Assembly (NCBI RefSeq): GCF_019209935.1
Contig: NZ_JAHUTN010000001.1
Coordinates: 124,001-188,000, forward strand
Direction of reading: 5' to 3'
DNA length: 64,000 nt
Origin: Corynebacterium sp. TAE3-ERU16
Lineage (GTDB): Bacteria; Actinomycetota; Actinomycetes; Mycobacteriales; Mycobacteriaceae
Part shown: positions 27,060 through 36,369 of the stretch, one piece after another
Layout: every line of letters starts with the position of its first letter
Numbering within the stretch: the stretch's first letter is position 1
The notes under the pieces: model-generated
What the model saw: the letters and a program-made list of their open reading frames with translations, nothing else
Databases searched by the model: none
Told to the model about the DNA's origin: nothing
Made by a program: the position numbers and the translations under genes

Positions 27060-27590
27060 TTGATCCCGCGACCCGCACGGGGATGCATGCGGGTGTGCTA
27101 CCGGGTGAGCGACTGTGTGATGTGGGCACGGTGACGGGGGACGATCCATTCGGCCCGGCAGGCCGGCGGTGCGCCGTTGAAAGACGGGGATGTCCGCCGG
27201 ACTGTTTCGGTCAACACGGGCTGGCGCGTTGACCGGTTGATTATGCGGCGGGTGAGCGTCGCGGATCTTCCGGGTGCATGGTGCGGGCGACGCGGCCTAA
27301 TACGCGTCGGTGCACACCCACGGGGTCAAGGGTGGGATCCCCGCCGGCGGGGCACGTTCCACATCTTCCGGCGCTTCCGCGCGGTGAAACCGCTGCGGGC
27401 CGGTGCTGCCGTGTCCATCATGGCGAAGCGGTTGGGGCGTGCAACCACTTCGGTGACTCTGGATATCCACTCCGGTGTGCCGCCGTGCGGTGTCCCCGGT
27501 GCCGCTGATACTGCCGCGGGGCTGGCGCGGGATCAATGCGGATCCGGGACCGGTGACGGGCCGGGGTCATGCTGGGTGAGAAGGAACTGA
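27060..27590 (+). pseudogene. Tyrosine recombinase (phage-type integrase) remnant
   Basis: Near 27070 the plus strand reads TGMHAGVLPGERLCDVG, like the box I region TGLRxGELLALRWxDV with its catalytic arginine changed to histidine. Around 27357-27470 FHIFRRFRAVK and AGAAVSIMAKRLGRATTSVT followed by LDIHSG match HDLRH, the LGHA helix and the TLDTYSH end. The histidine of LGH is Arg and the active tyrosine is His, and the parts lie in different frames. It is a dead integrase fragment and suggests an old genomic island. Confidence 0.6.
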
Positions 27591-27609
27591 GCTACCTGCC
27601 CGGACCTGT

Positions 27610-28284
27610 TTACCGGCTGGTGCGCCCGAGGTCGGCGAAGAGGTTGAAGTTGAACAGGAACGCCGCGCACGCCTCATCGAGCAGACGCTCGCGGTCGCTC
27701 GCTTCGAGAGGCAGGGAATCTAGCGCCGCGCGGTAGCTGTCCTTGTACGGCTTGACCTTCGGGATCCCGGCGAAGCGGTAGAAGGAGAGCACCTCGGGCC
27801 CGAGACCGTAGTGGCGCTGCATCATGCGGGCGATGACCTGTCCCCCGGAGAGGTCCCCGAGGTAGCGGACGTAGTGGTGCGCGATCAGCCCGGGGGCGTC
27901 GGCGTCATCGGCGATCTCGTTGAGCCTGGCGACGTATGCCTCGGTCGCGGGCAGCGCGGTGACCTTCTCCCTCCAGTCCGTGGTTCCGTGGAGGGCATCG
28001 AGGTCGGCCTCGATGGAGGGAACACGCTCGAGCGCGGGATCCACGATGGCTGCGGCGATGGGATCATCTGCGACCGCGCGGGCGGCGTTCTCGAGTGCCC
28101 GGTAGAACAACCAGGACTGCTCCTGCAGGGCGATGAAGTCCGCCACCGTGAGCTTGCCCGCCATCAGATCCTGCGTGAAGGTGGAGTACTCCGCTGACTT
28201 GTGGGCATCCGCGGTGGATGACTTGAGGGCCTTGGAGAGCGGGAGGAAGTCTGATTCCCGTCGCGACTGGATTGCTGTGGTCAT
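27610..28284 (-). CDS. hmuO: Heme oxygenase (HmuO)
   Basis: Opens heme to biliverdin, CO and ferrous iron, the iron-from-heme route of pathogenic and skin corynebacteria. The proximal histidine is in STADAHKSAEYSTF (about residue 25) and the distal helix is GDLSGGQVIARMMQRHYG. 224 residues, close to C. diphtheriae HmuO. ATG at 28284 has a GAGAAGG Shine-Dalgarno sequence with about 8-base spacing. No heme transporter genes lie nearby. The gene stands alone between the relic island and the CPBP gene. Confidence 0.95.
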   Translation of the reverse strand: MTTAIQSRRESDFLPLSKALKSSTADAHKSAEYSTFTQDLMAGKLTVADFIALQEQSWLFYRALENAARAVADDPIAAAIVDPALERVPSIEADLDALHGTTDWREKVTALPATEAYVARLNEIADDADAPGLIAHHYVRYLGDLSGGQVIARMMQRHYGLGPEVLSFYRFAGIPKVKPYKDSYRAALDSLPLEASDRERLLDEACAAFLFNFNLFADLGRTSR

Positions 28285-28704
28285 GTCGTTCGCCTTCTCG
28301 GTTGTGGAGCGTCGTGCACTCCGACTGTGTCTCTTCTGCGGATCACGTGCGCTGTACCGCGCTCCGTTCGATGGCTCCACTGTAACTAAGGGCACCCTGA
28401 CCGATCTATAGTACGAATTGTTGATGTCGTATCGAACCTACTAACCCCACCGGCCCTCTACCTCGGGATATCTCCACCGACGGAGGTCCCCAGCTTTTCC
28501 GCCGGTGGGCGATGGCCCCGCCGTTCGCACCCCGTCCCACCTCTCGGCTTCGCCCCGCCGGACGACCCCTCGACACCGCCTGTGCGGAACCTGTGAGTTC
28601 GCGGCGAGCTGTCCGGCGGAACCCCCGGCGACACGTTTCTGTCAGGTATGCCCGGTTAGCATTTTCTGCGGCACCGAACCGGTGCCGTTCAAGAGAAAGG
28701 AACG
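28285..28704. other. 420-bp divergent region between hmuO and the CPBP gene
   Basis: It holds the hmuO promoter with a leader of about 115 bases on one side and the leader of the CPBP gene on the other (an AGAAAGGA Shine-Dalgarno sequence just before 28705). No further gene is supported. Confidence 0.6.
28387..28413 (-). promoter_or_regulatory. Probable hmuO promoter with a small dyad at the start point
   Basis: On the minus strand TTCGAT (28431-28436), a 17-base spacer and TACTAT (28408-28413) form a promoter. Just downstream 28387-28400 reads TCAGGGTGCCCTTA, an imperfect dyad. DtxR and HrrA control hmuO in C. diphtheriae, but this site matches the 19-bp DtxR box only partly. Confidence 0.35.
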
Positions 28705-29496
28705 ATGTTGCGTCAAACTCACTGGCAGCACCGCTGGGCGGCACCACTGGCCGTCCTCATCACGGTGGTAGGCCTGGCGAGCCTCTGGGTGTCTTCCCTT
28801 CTGTTCGGAAGCAAACAACCCACCTCACCAAATGCAGTGGCCACTTATGGCATTCCGCTCCTTGTCACCGGTCTGCTGTATGTCATCCTCGGTCGGGTCT
28901 CCGTGCTCCGGGACGCCACCTTTCGCGTCGCGAACATCCGACGTGGCGGCTATCTGCTGTTCGCCGGAGTGATCCTCAGTTCCGTGTTCTTCATCTTCCC
29001 CACTTCCGAAGGAATCATGACACCCTCGGTGGGACCGGTGGTGTTCTTCGTGCTGGGTTGCCTCATGACCGGTATCTGGGAGGAACTCCTGTGCCGGGGA
29101 CTGATCCAGAACACCCTCGTCGACGCCTTCGGGACCGACCGGCGTCGGACATGGTGGTCGATCGTCGCGTCATCAGCGATTTTCGCCGTGATGCACTTCG
29201 TACGCCTCATCACCGATCCGCACCTCGTGGTGACCACGACAACCCAGGTTCTCTACGCGTTCGCGATCGGGCTGCTGCTGGGTGTCATCTACTACTTCAC
29301 ACGTGATCTGGTGACGGTGATTCTGCTCCACGCCGTGTTCAACATGCTGGGCGGTGTCAGTGCGTTGTTCACGAATCCTCCGTCCGGCCCCACTCCCGAC
29401 ATGCCGCTCTTCACAGCGGCGATTCTCCTCGTCATGCTGATGCCCTCCATCTGGGTCGCACGTCGGATGTACGTCCGGGAGACCGCGAAGGAATAA
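28705..29496 (+). CDS. CPBP-family intramembrane metalloprotease
   Basis: 263 residues with about seven to eight membrane helices and the three family motifs: EELLCRG (EExxxR, about residue 127), FAVMHFVR (FxxxH, about 158) and HAVFN (HxxxN, about 208). The family includes CAAX-type proteases and bacteriocin self-immunity proteins; the substrate cannot be inferred here. ATG at 28705 with a good Shine-Dalgarno sequence. No bacteriocin gene is visible next to it. Confidence 0.92.
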   Translation: MLRQTHWQHRWAAPLAVLITVVGLASLWVSSLLFGSKQPTSPNAVATYGIPLLVTGLLYVILGRVSVLRDATFRVANIRRGGYLLFAGVILSSVFFIFPTSEGIMTPSVGPVVFFVLGCLMTGIWEELLCRGLIQNTLVDAFGTDRRRTWWSIVASSAIFAVMHFVRLITDPHLVVTTTTQVLYAFAIGLLLGVIYYFTRDLVTVILLHAVFNMLGGVSALFTNPPSGPTPDMPLFTAAILLVMLMPSIWVARRMYVRETAKE

Positions 29497-29552
29497 CCCG
29501 CGTTGGATCCATGCCCCGGGAGCCGGCTCACCGGACCCCGCCCCTGTCCGTC

Positions 29553-29580
29553 GACCCCGTCCCACCGTTGAGGCGGGGTC
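29553..29580 (+). terminator. Possible terminator after the CPBP gene
   Basis: 7-bp stem, arms 29553-29559 and 29574-29580 (GACCCCG and complement), 14-nt loop, followed by TTCG; 56 bases after the stop. Confidence 0.4.
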
Positions 29581-30658
29581 TTCGCCCGTTCGCCCGCCGC
29601 CGGACCGAGAAACGGTGCTCCGAACGTGGCGTGATCCCCGGCATCGACTGCCGGGACATCGGGGACGGACATCTTCCCTGCTCCCCGGATCTGTGACGGT
29701 TCCCCACCGACTGCCACGGTCACTCATGCCCCTCGGACATCGGTGTCGGTTCCGTGCCCCGGGACGCTCGAGTAGCCACGGATATTGCTCAGATGATCAG
29801 TCACAGGGAATACACTCCGGTTTTCCCGGACATCCCGCCGATGTCGCTTATGATCCGGCGTGGCTCCACCACCGACATGAATGGCATTCCTGACCGTCTT
29901 CTGCGGTGTGCAGGCCCCGATCCACGCCGTCCCGCTCATCTCACTGTCACTCCTGCCCACCAGGGGAACCGTGATGGAGCCGCCTGGCACACGGTCGGGG
30001 ATGATCTCCGGACACTGCTTCCGGTACCACGACCGCTGCACCAGGGTTGTGGCGGTCACGTCCGTGGGTATTCTGTCGCTCTGTCCCCAGCTGACTGGAA
30101 CAGACTCCCGAAGTCCATCCGTGCGGGGAAGCGGCGTCCACCGACGATCCCGTCGCTGTGCCACGATGGGCGGACGGATCAGGGGCGCATCGGTGTTTCT
30201 CACGGGAGTCGTCGCCGGTGTCCGGATGACCGGCCTCTCACCACGCTCGGGACCTCGCCCCCGGAACATCACCGGTGGATTCTCCCTCCGGTGATGTCCG
30301 GAGCGGGGTTTCGCCGGGGTCCCGTGGCGAAATCTGCACCGGCGTCATCTGTGCATCCGCCGTCCTTCCGGATCTGTGTCCCGGATACCCCCGCCGTCCG
30401 CGGCTGGAGCCCCGGGTTGCATCCGCATGGCGGATCGGGTTTGATCGTTCCCCACCTCGACCGTGACCGGGTCAACGGTCTGATTCGTTCACCATGACGG
30501 ATCATTCAGTGGCCCGGGGTCTCCCCAGCGGCCCGGACGTTCCTCCGCCACCTCGCTCCGGGTCGGGCGACCGACGGTGAGAGGCCCTGGTCCGGGCAAC
30601 CGGGCAGGCCACCCGCCACGGTGACCCCGATGTCGGGGATCCGTGCCCGACCGGGATT
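29581..30658. other. About 1.1 kb without a recognisable gene
   Basis: Several overlapping frames are open on both strands, but none has a ribosome binding site, consistent coding bias or a recognisable domain. Codon usage is unlike the flanking genes. It is probably decayed sequence, like the 23.3-27.6 kb island, but I could not match it to a transposase. Confidence 0.45.
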
Positions 30659-33600
30659 CTACGGTTCGAAGGTGGGTTCACCCCAGAACACCTCGTCGAC
30701 GACCTGCCGGGCCCGGCGGGTGACCTTCAGGTAGTACTCGAGGAACTCCTGGTAGTGGCTCGGGTCCCAGCCCGCGGCTCCGGCGACCTGCGCCAGTTGC
30801 GGGCCGGCCGGGGGCAGCTGGTCGGTCCGTTTCCCACGCACGAGGACCAGTGCGTTCCGGGCACGGGTGGCCGTCAGCCACGCGGTCCGGAGCCGTTCCA
30901 CCTTCACGTCATCGAGGATGTCGTGGGCCTCGATGACGTCGAGGACCTCGAGTGTCGAGGTGTTGTGCAGCTGAGGGACCTCGTGTGAGTGCAGCATCGT
31001 GAGGAGCTGGACGGTCCACTCGATGTCCGTGAGGGCCCCGCGGCCGAGCTTGGTGTGGGTCTTGCGGTCCGCACCGCGTGGGAGCCGTTCGTTGTCCACC
31101 CTGGCCTTCATCCGGCGGACCTCGCGGACGGTGTCCGCGCTGATGCCCTCCGGTGGGTAGCGGAACCGGTCGATGGTGGTCAGGAACCGCTTCCCGACGT
31201 CGGGGTCACCGGCGATGGCGGTGGCACGCAGGAGCGCCTGGATCTCCCAGGTCTCCCCCCACTTCCCGTAGTACCTCTCGTAGGATTCGATGGTGCGGAC
31301 GATCGCCCCGGAGCGTCCCTCCGGGCGGAGGCCCAGATCTACCTCCAGTGGCGGATCGTCACTCGGCTTCGACAGGCGTCTCCGGAGACGGTCGCAGATA
31401 CCGATGGACCATTTGACCGCGTCGGAGTCGCTCACCCCGTCCGTCGGTTCGCACACGAACATCACGTCCGCGTCGGATCCGTATCCGAGTTCGGCACCGC
31501 CGAGGCGTCCCATTCCGATGACGGCGATCCGCGCGAGGGGTCCGTCGCCGGAGTTGGCGTCGGCCGCGGCCATCTCGACCTGCAATGCAGCTTCCAGGAC
31601 AGCGTCCCAGACGAGCGACAGACTGCGGCAGACCTCCTTGACGTCCATCATGCCGAGCAGATCGGCGGCGGCCACGCGGGCGAGTTCTGCACGGCGGAGG
31701 GAACGGGCGGTCGCGATGGCCTTGTCCGGGTTCGTGTGTCGGCAGGCGGCGCTGACGAGGGACCTGGACACCGTGTCCGGGTTGGTGTCCAGGAGTTTCG
31801 GCCCGTTCGCGCCATCCCCCAGCCGTTTGACGGTGTCCGGGGTCGACAGGATCAGATCGGAGACGTAGGGGGAGTTACCGAGAATCCTCATCAGCCGCTG
31901 ACCGACGATCCCCTCATCCCGCAGCATGCGCAGGAACCACTGCCTGTCGGTGACGGCCTCGGACAGCTTCCGGTAGTTGAGGAGCCCCGCATCCGGATCC
32001 GCGGTCGTCGACAGCCACTCCATGAGAGTGGGCAACAGCATCGCCTGGATCTTCGCCCGGCGCGAGCCCCCGGAGGCCAGTGCCTGCAGATGTTCGTAGG
32101 CGCGGTCGGGGAACTTGTAACGGAGAGCGGCGAGCTGGAGTTTCGCGGATTCCGCGGAGAGCCTGAGGGTCTCGACGGGCAGATTGACCACGGAGTTGAG
32201 CAGCGGCCGGTAGAACAGTTTGGCGTGCAGCGACGAGATCTGGCGGACGACGCGGCGGTGCTCCTCGAGCATGGCCACCGGGAGCGATGTGTGCCCGGAT
32301 CCACGGATCCCGGAGGTGCGTGCGAGCCAGCGCAGGGCCGCTTCGTCGTCGGGTTCGGGCATGGTGTGCGTGCGTCGCACACGCTGCAGCTGGAGCCTGT
32401 GCTCGAGCAGCCGCATGAATTCATATGCGCCGATCAGGGTCTGTCCGTCCTCGCGGCCGATGTAGCCGGCCTCGATGAGGGCACCGAGTGCGTCGACGGT
32501 GGAGGTGACCCGGAGTGTCTCGTCGGACCTGCCGTGCACCATCTGCAGCAGTTGCACGGCGAATTCCACGTCCCGGAGTCCACCGCGTCCGAGTTTGAGT
32601 TCGCGGTCGCGGAGGTTCTCCGGGACGTTGTCGATCACCCGACGGCGCATCGCCTGGACATCATCGACGAAGCTCTCGCGTCGACTGGCGTCCCAGACCA
32701 TCGGGTTCAGCGCATCGAGATAGGCGTGGCCGAGTCCCCGGTCACCGGTCATGGGGCGGGCCTTGAGCAGCGCCTGGAACTCCCAGGTGTGGGCCCACCG
32801 TTTGTAGTACGCGATGTGGGATTCGAGGGTGCGGACGAGGGCTCCGTGCTTGCCTTCCGGCCGGAGGGCCGCATCGACCTCGAAGAAGGCACGGCAGCCT
32901 ATGCGGATGAACTCGCCGGCGAGACGGGTCGCGCGGCTGTGCGCCGGTTCGGCGATGAAGATGACGTCGACGTCGGAGATGTAGTTCAGCTCACGGGCAC
33001 CGCACTTGCCCATCGCCATGACGGAGATGCGGGTGTCGAGGGGTCTGTCGCCGTAGACCCCACCGACGGCGACGGCGAGCGCGGCTGTCAGGGCGGCGTC
33101 GGCGAGGTCGGTGAGCAGGCCCGCGACGACCGTGAAGGGGACCTCGGGTTGTCCGACGCGGCGGGGTGATTCGGGGTAGGTTCCCGCGAGGTCGTGGGCG
33201 GCGATCCGCATGAGCAGTGTCCGGTAGGTGCGGCGCAGTTCCTGCTCGGCTTCCCTCCCGGTCATCCGCGCCCGGTAGGTGCCCGCCGCGGAGAGGTACT
33301 CGTTGGCCGCGTCATCGGATTCCGCGCCGTCGGGGAGATCGAAGACGGCCGGGGTGGCATCGACACAGCCGAGCATCGCCTGCATCATCTCGGCGCGGTC
33401 AGGTGCCGGTTTCGCGAGGAGGCACCAGAGACCGGGATTGGCGACGAGGTGGTCACCGAGTGCAGTGGACGCGCCGAGCAGGGAGATCAGCCGCACGCGG
33501 AGGGGGATGTCCTCACGCAGTTGCCGGTCGAGTTCGCGGCGGGATGCCCCCATCTCCCCTTTCGGCGTCCCGTCGGCGGCGTCGAGGGCCTCCATCAGCC

Positions 33601-33778
33601 GGATCAGGGTGTTCAACGCGAGGTCCGGGTCACCTGCGCCGGAGAGCGCCCAGAGGAGGTCGACGGACTCGGGGTTCATCCACCCGAGCCAGTCGAGGTC
33701 CCGTGCGGCGGATTTGCCGTTGAGGCTGAGGCCCGCCGGGGTGGGCAGTGTTCTGCGGGTCGATCGGGCGTGTTTCAT
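30659..33778 (-). CDS. glnE: Bifunctional glutamine synthetase adenylyltransferase/adenylyl-removing enzyme
   Basis: Adenylylates and de-adenylylates GlnA in response to nitrogen status. 1039 residues with the two nucleotidyltransferase domains expected: the N-terminal one with GKCGARELNYISDVDVIF and the C-terminal one with GMGRLGGAELGYGSDADVMF, each followed by its helical domain, the second ending near the C-terminus. The ATG is at 33778. glnA2 is 56 bp upstream on the same strand, so they probably form an operon. The target tyrosine is present in glnA (13648-15084), which lies 15 kb away. Confidence 0.96.
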   Translation of the reverse strand: MKHARSTRRTLPTPAGLSLNGKSAARDLDWLGWMNPESVDLLWALSGAGDPDLALNTLIRLMEALDAADGTPKGEMGASRRELDRQLREDIPLRVRLISLLGASTALGDHLVANPGLWCLLAKPAPDRAEMMQAMLGCVDATPAVFDLPDGAESDDAANEYLSAAGTYRARMTGREAEQELRRTYRTLLMRIAAHDLAGTYPESPRRVGQPEVPFTVVAGLLTDLADAALTAALAVAVGGVYGDRPLDTRISVMAMGKCGARELNYISDVDVIFIAEPAHSRATRLAGEFIRIGCRAFFEVDAALRPEGKHGALVRTLESHIAYYKRWAHTWEFQALLKARPMTGDRGLGHAYLDALNPMVWDASRRESFVDDVQAMRRRVIDNVPENLRDRELKLGRGGLRDVEFAVQLLQMVHGRSDETLRVTSTVDALGALIEAGYIGREDGQTLIGAYEFMRLLEHRLQLQRVRRTHTMPEPDDEAALRWLARTSGIRGSGHTSLPVAMLEEHRRVVRQISSLHAKLFYRPLLNSVVNLPVETLRLSAESAKLQLAALRYKFPDRAYEHLQALASGGSRRAKIQAMLLPTLMEWLSTTADPDAGLLNYRKLSEAVTDRQWFLRMLRDEGIVGQRLMRILGNSPYVSDLILSTPDTVKRLGDGANGPKLLDTNPDTVSRSLVSAACRHTNPDKAIATARSLRRAELARVAAADLLGMMDVKEVCRSLSLVWDAVLEAALQVEMAAADANSGDGPLARIAVIGMGRLGGAELGYGSDADVMFVCEPTDGVSDSDAVKWSIGICDRLRRRLSKPSDDPPLEVDLGLRPEGRSGAIVRTIESYERYYGKWGETWEIQALLRATAIAGDPDVGKRFLTTIDRFRYPPEGISADTVREVRRMKARVDNERLPRGADRKTHTKLGRGALTDIEWTVQLLTMLHSHEVPQLHNTSTLEVLDVIEAHDILDDVKVERLRTAWLTATRARNALVLVRGKRTDQLPPAGPQLAQVAGAAGWDPSHYQEFLEYYLKVTRRARQVVDEVFWGEPTFEP

Positions 33779-33783
33779 GCTGG

Positions 33784-33797
33784 GTCAGGATCCTGAC
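33784..33797. promoter_or_regulatory. Perfect 14-bp palindrome just upstream of glnE
   Basis: GTCAGGATCCTGAC, centred about 12 bases before the glnE ATG in the glnA2-glnE gap. It could be an operator or an mRNA element occluding translation initiation. Confidence 0.35.
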
Positions 33798-33834
33798 TGG
33801 GGGCCTGTCCCTGGCCCCCGGAGACATCGGCGGG

Positions 33835-35175
33835 TCAGTAGTCGAGGTTGGTGCGCAGCTCCCACTGGGTGATCTGCGCCTGGTATTCGTGCCATTCCCG
33901 CCACTTGTTGCGCAGGAAGAACTCGAAGACGTGCTCCCCGAGGGTCTCGGCGACGAGTTCCGACTGCTCCATGAGCCGCAGCGCCTGGTCGAGTGAGGTG
34001 GGCAGGTCCTTGTATCCCAGGGCGCGGCGTTCGCGACGGGTCAGTGAGGAGATGTCGTCCTCGGCGGGCTCGCCGAGCTCGTAGCCTTCACGGATGCCCT
34101 TGAGCCCGGCCGCCAGAAGCACCGAGTAGGCGAGGTACGGGTTGCACCCGGAATCGAGGTTGCGGACCTCGACGCGTCTGGATTCCACGTTGCCGGGCCG
34201 GTAGTTCGGGACGCGGATCAGCGCGGACCGGTTGGACAGACCCCAGGTGGCGGAGGTGGGCGCCTCTGATCCGAAGACGATCCGCTTGTAGGAATTCACC
34301 CACTGGTTGGTGACGGCGGAGAGCTCGGGTGCGTGTTCGATGATGCCCGCGATGAAGCTGCGTGCGGTCCGGGAGAGGTTGTAGGGGTCGTCCGGGTCGT
34401 GGAAGGCGTTGGTGTCCCCCTCGAAGAGGGACATGTGGGTGTGCATTCCGGAACCGGCGTGGTCGGTGAAGGGTTTCGGCATGAACGTGGCACGCACGTT
34501 GTTGAGCAGGGCGACCTGCTTGATCAGGTAGCGGAAGCTCATGATGTTGTCGCTCATCGTGAGCGCATCGGCGTACCGGAGGTCGATCTCCTGCTGCCCC
34601 GGGGCGGTCTCGTGGTGGGAGAACTCCACGGAGATGCCCATGTACTCCAGGGCCTCGATCGCGTCGCGGCGGAAGTTCGGGGCGTCGTCGTGCACCGCCT
34701 GGTCGAAGTAGCCGCCGTTGTCGGTGGGCACCGGTGGCTGACCGTCGGTGTCGAGGGATTTGACCAGGAAGAACTCGATCTCCGGGTGGATGTTGCACAC
34801 GAACCCGTCATCGGCTGCGGCGGTCATCTGGCGGCGCAGCACCTGCCGTGGGTCGGCCCACGACGGCTGGCCGTCGGGCATCGTGATGTCACAGAACATC
34901 CGCGCCTGCTTGGGGGAACTCTCGTCCCGGTCGAACGGCAGCACCTGGAACGTCGAGGGATCCGGGCGGGCGATGGTGTCCGCCTCACTGACACGGGAGA
35001 ATCCCTCGATGGCCGAACCGTCGAATCCGATGCCTTCCGCGAACGCGGTCTCGAGCTCGGCGGGCGCGACCGCGACGGACTTCAGGTAGCCGAGAACGTC
35101 GGTGAACCAGAGCCGGACGAAGCGGATCTCCCGTTCCTCCACGGTGCGCAGGACGAATTCCTGTTGGCTGTTCAT
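33835..35175 (-). CDS. glnA2: Type I glutamine synthetase, second copy
   Basis: 446 residues with the glutamine synthetase catalytic motifs DGSAIEGFSR, HPEIEFFLV, HHETAPGQQEIDLRY, KPFTDHAGSGMHTHMS and NRSALIRVP. The region that carries the adenylylation tyrosine in GlnA (LYELPPEE) reads YKDLPTSLDQAL here, so it is probably not under GlnE control in the same way. The ATG at 35175 follows a TACAGT hexamer by 8 bases and has no Shine-Dalgarno sequence. In mycobacteria GlnA2 is a non-essential homologue. Confidence 0.94.
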   Translation of the reverse strand: MNSQQEFVLRTVEEREIRFVRLWFTDVLGYLKSVAVAPAELETAFAEGIGFDGSAIEGFSRVSEADTIARPDPSTFQVLPFDRDESSPKQARMFCDITMPDGQPSWADPRQVLRRQMTAAADDGFVCNIHPEIEFFLVKSLDTDGQPPVPTDNGGYFDQAVHDDAPNFRRDAIEALEYMGISVEFSHHETAPGQQEIDLRYADALTMSDNIMSFRYLIKQVALLNNVRATFMPKPFTDHAGSGMHTHMSLFEGDTNAFHDPDDPYNLSRTARSFIAGIIEHAPELSAVTNQWVNSYKRIVFGSEAPTSATWGLSNRSALIRVPNYRPGNVESRRVEVRNLDSGCNPYLAYSVLLAAGLKGIREGYELGEPAEDDISSLTRRERRALGYKDLPTSLDQALRLMEQSELVAETLGEHVFEFFLRNKWREWHEYQAQITQWELRTNLDY

Positions 35176-35183
35176 GACATCCA

Positions 35184-35189
35184 ACTGTA
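35184..35189 (-). promoter_or_regulatory. -10 element of glnA2 (leaderless)
   Basis: TACAGT on the minus strand, 8 bases before the glnA2 ATG; it would start the glnA2-glnE message. Confidence 0.5.
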
Positions 35190-35293
35190 GCGGTCGGACT
35201 TCCACGGGGCAGGGGTATACTCGCCGACCGCCCGGGGTCTCTGTCGGATCCGGGGCGGAGCACCACCCTAGAACACCGCGAGGAGGACAACCG

Positions 35294-36304
35294 GTGCCCA
35301 CGGAATTTCACCCGGTGACCGAAGCACACGAGTCCGGACGTCTCGACGTCGGGGACGGACAGCTGATCCACTACGAGGTCCACGGCAATCCGGGGGGACG
35401 CCCCGTGATAGTCGTGCACGGCGGACCGGGAGGGGCGAGTGATCCCGCGGTGTCCCGGTTCTTCGACCCGGACCGTTACCGCGTGATCATGTTCGATCAG
35501 CGGGGCTGCGGGCGATCGACACCGCATCTCGCCGATCCGGCCACCGACCTGGACCGTGCCCTGGCGACGAACACCACCGCGCACCTCATCTCGGACATGG
35601 AGAAACTGCGTGAGCACCTCGGGGTGTCCGGGTGGCAGGTGTTCGGCGGTTCCTGGGGTTCGACGCTCTCACTGGCCTACGCCCAGGCGCACCCGGACCG
35701 GGTCCGGGAACTCGTCCTGCGGGGCGTCTTCCTGCTCCGGCGCAGCGAACTGGACTGGTTCTACAACGGCGGTGCGGATCACCTGTTCCCGGATCTCTGG
35801 GAGGGATATCTCGAGCCGGTGCGGCGTGCCCACGGTGGTGACGATGCCGCGGGCCTCGACCTGATCGCGGAGTATCACCGGCTGCTGTCCGATCCGGACC
35901 GGGCGACAGCGCTACGGGCGGCCCGAGCCTGGACGACCTGGGAGAAATCGACCTCCGCGCTGGTTGTCCCGGACGATGTCGACGGGAACCTGCCCGACGA
36001 CTACGCGCTCGCCTTCGCGAGGATCGAGAACCACTACTTCGTCAACGGTGCGTTCATGCGGGAGGGGCAGCTGCTGGAGAAAGCCAACATCGACCGGATC
36101 CGGCACATACCGGCTGTGATCGTCCAGGGACGCTACGACGTGGTGTGCCCCGCGCGGAGCGCCTGGGACCTGCACCGGGCCTGGCCGGAGGCGGATCTGA
36201 CCATCTGCCCGACCTCCGGTCACTCGCAGATGGAGCGGGAGATATCCCGTGCTCTCGTTGCCGCCACGGACCGATTCGCGGACGCCGCGCCGGAGGGCTG
36301 CTGA
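35294..36304 (+). CDS. pip: Proline iminopeptidase
   Basis: Alpha/beta hydrolase (S33) that removes N-terminal proline from peptides. The oxyanion motif HGGPGGAS, the nucleophile elbow GGSWGSTLS, the aspartate in GRYDVVCP and the histidine in TSGHSQME form the catalytic set. 336 residues. GTG at 35294 has a perfect AGGAGG (35281-35286) 7 bases upstream, which decides the start. It is divergent from glnA2. Confidence 0.94.
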   Translation: MPTEFHPVTEAHESGRLDVGDGQLIHYEVHGNPGGRPVIVVHGGPGGASDPAVSRFFDPDRYRVIMFDQRGCGRSTPHLADPATDLDRALATNTTAHLISDMEKLREHLGVSGWQVFGGSWGSTLSLAYAQAHPDRVRELVLRGVFLLRRSELDWFYNGGADHLFPDLWEGYLEPVRRAHGGDDAAGLDLIAEYHRLLSDPDRATALRAARAWTTWEKSTSALVVPDDVDGNLPDDYALAFARIENHYFVNGAFMREGQLLEKANIDRIRHIPAVIVQGRYDVVCPARSAWDLHRAWPEADLTICPTSGHSQMEREISRALVAATDRFADAAPEGC

Positions 36305-36369
36305 TCTGCGCCGCCCCCGCTCCTTCCGCTCCCCTATGCAGGGGAGGTAAAGCTGGTAGAAACGGACAC

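Noticed and set aside
30989..33169. 726-codon plus-strand frame opposite glnE
   Set aside because: Shadow of glnE; no domain, and GC3 pattern fits the minus strand.
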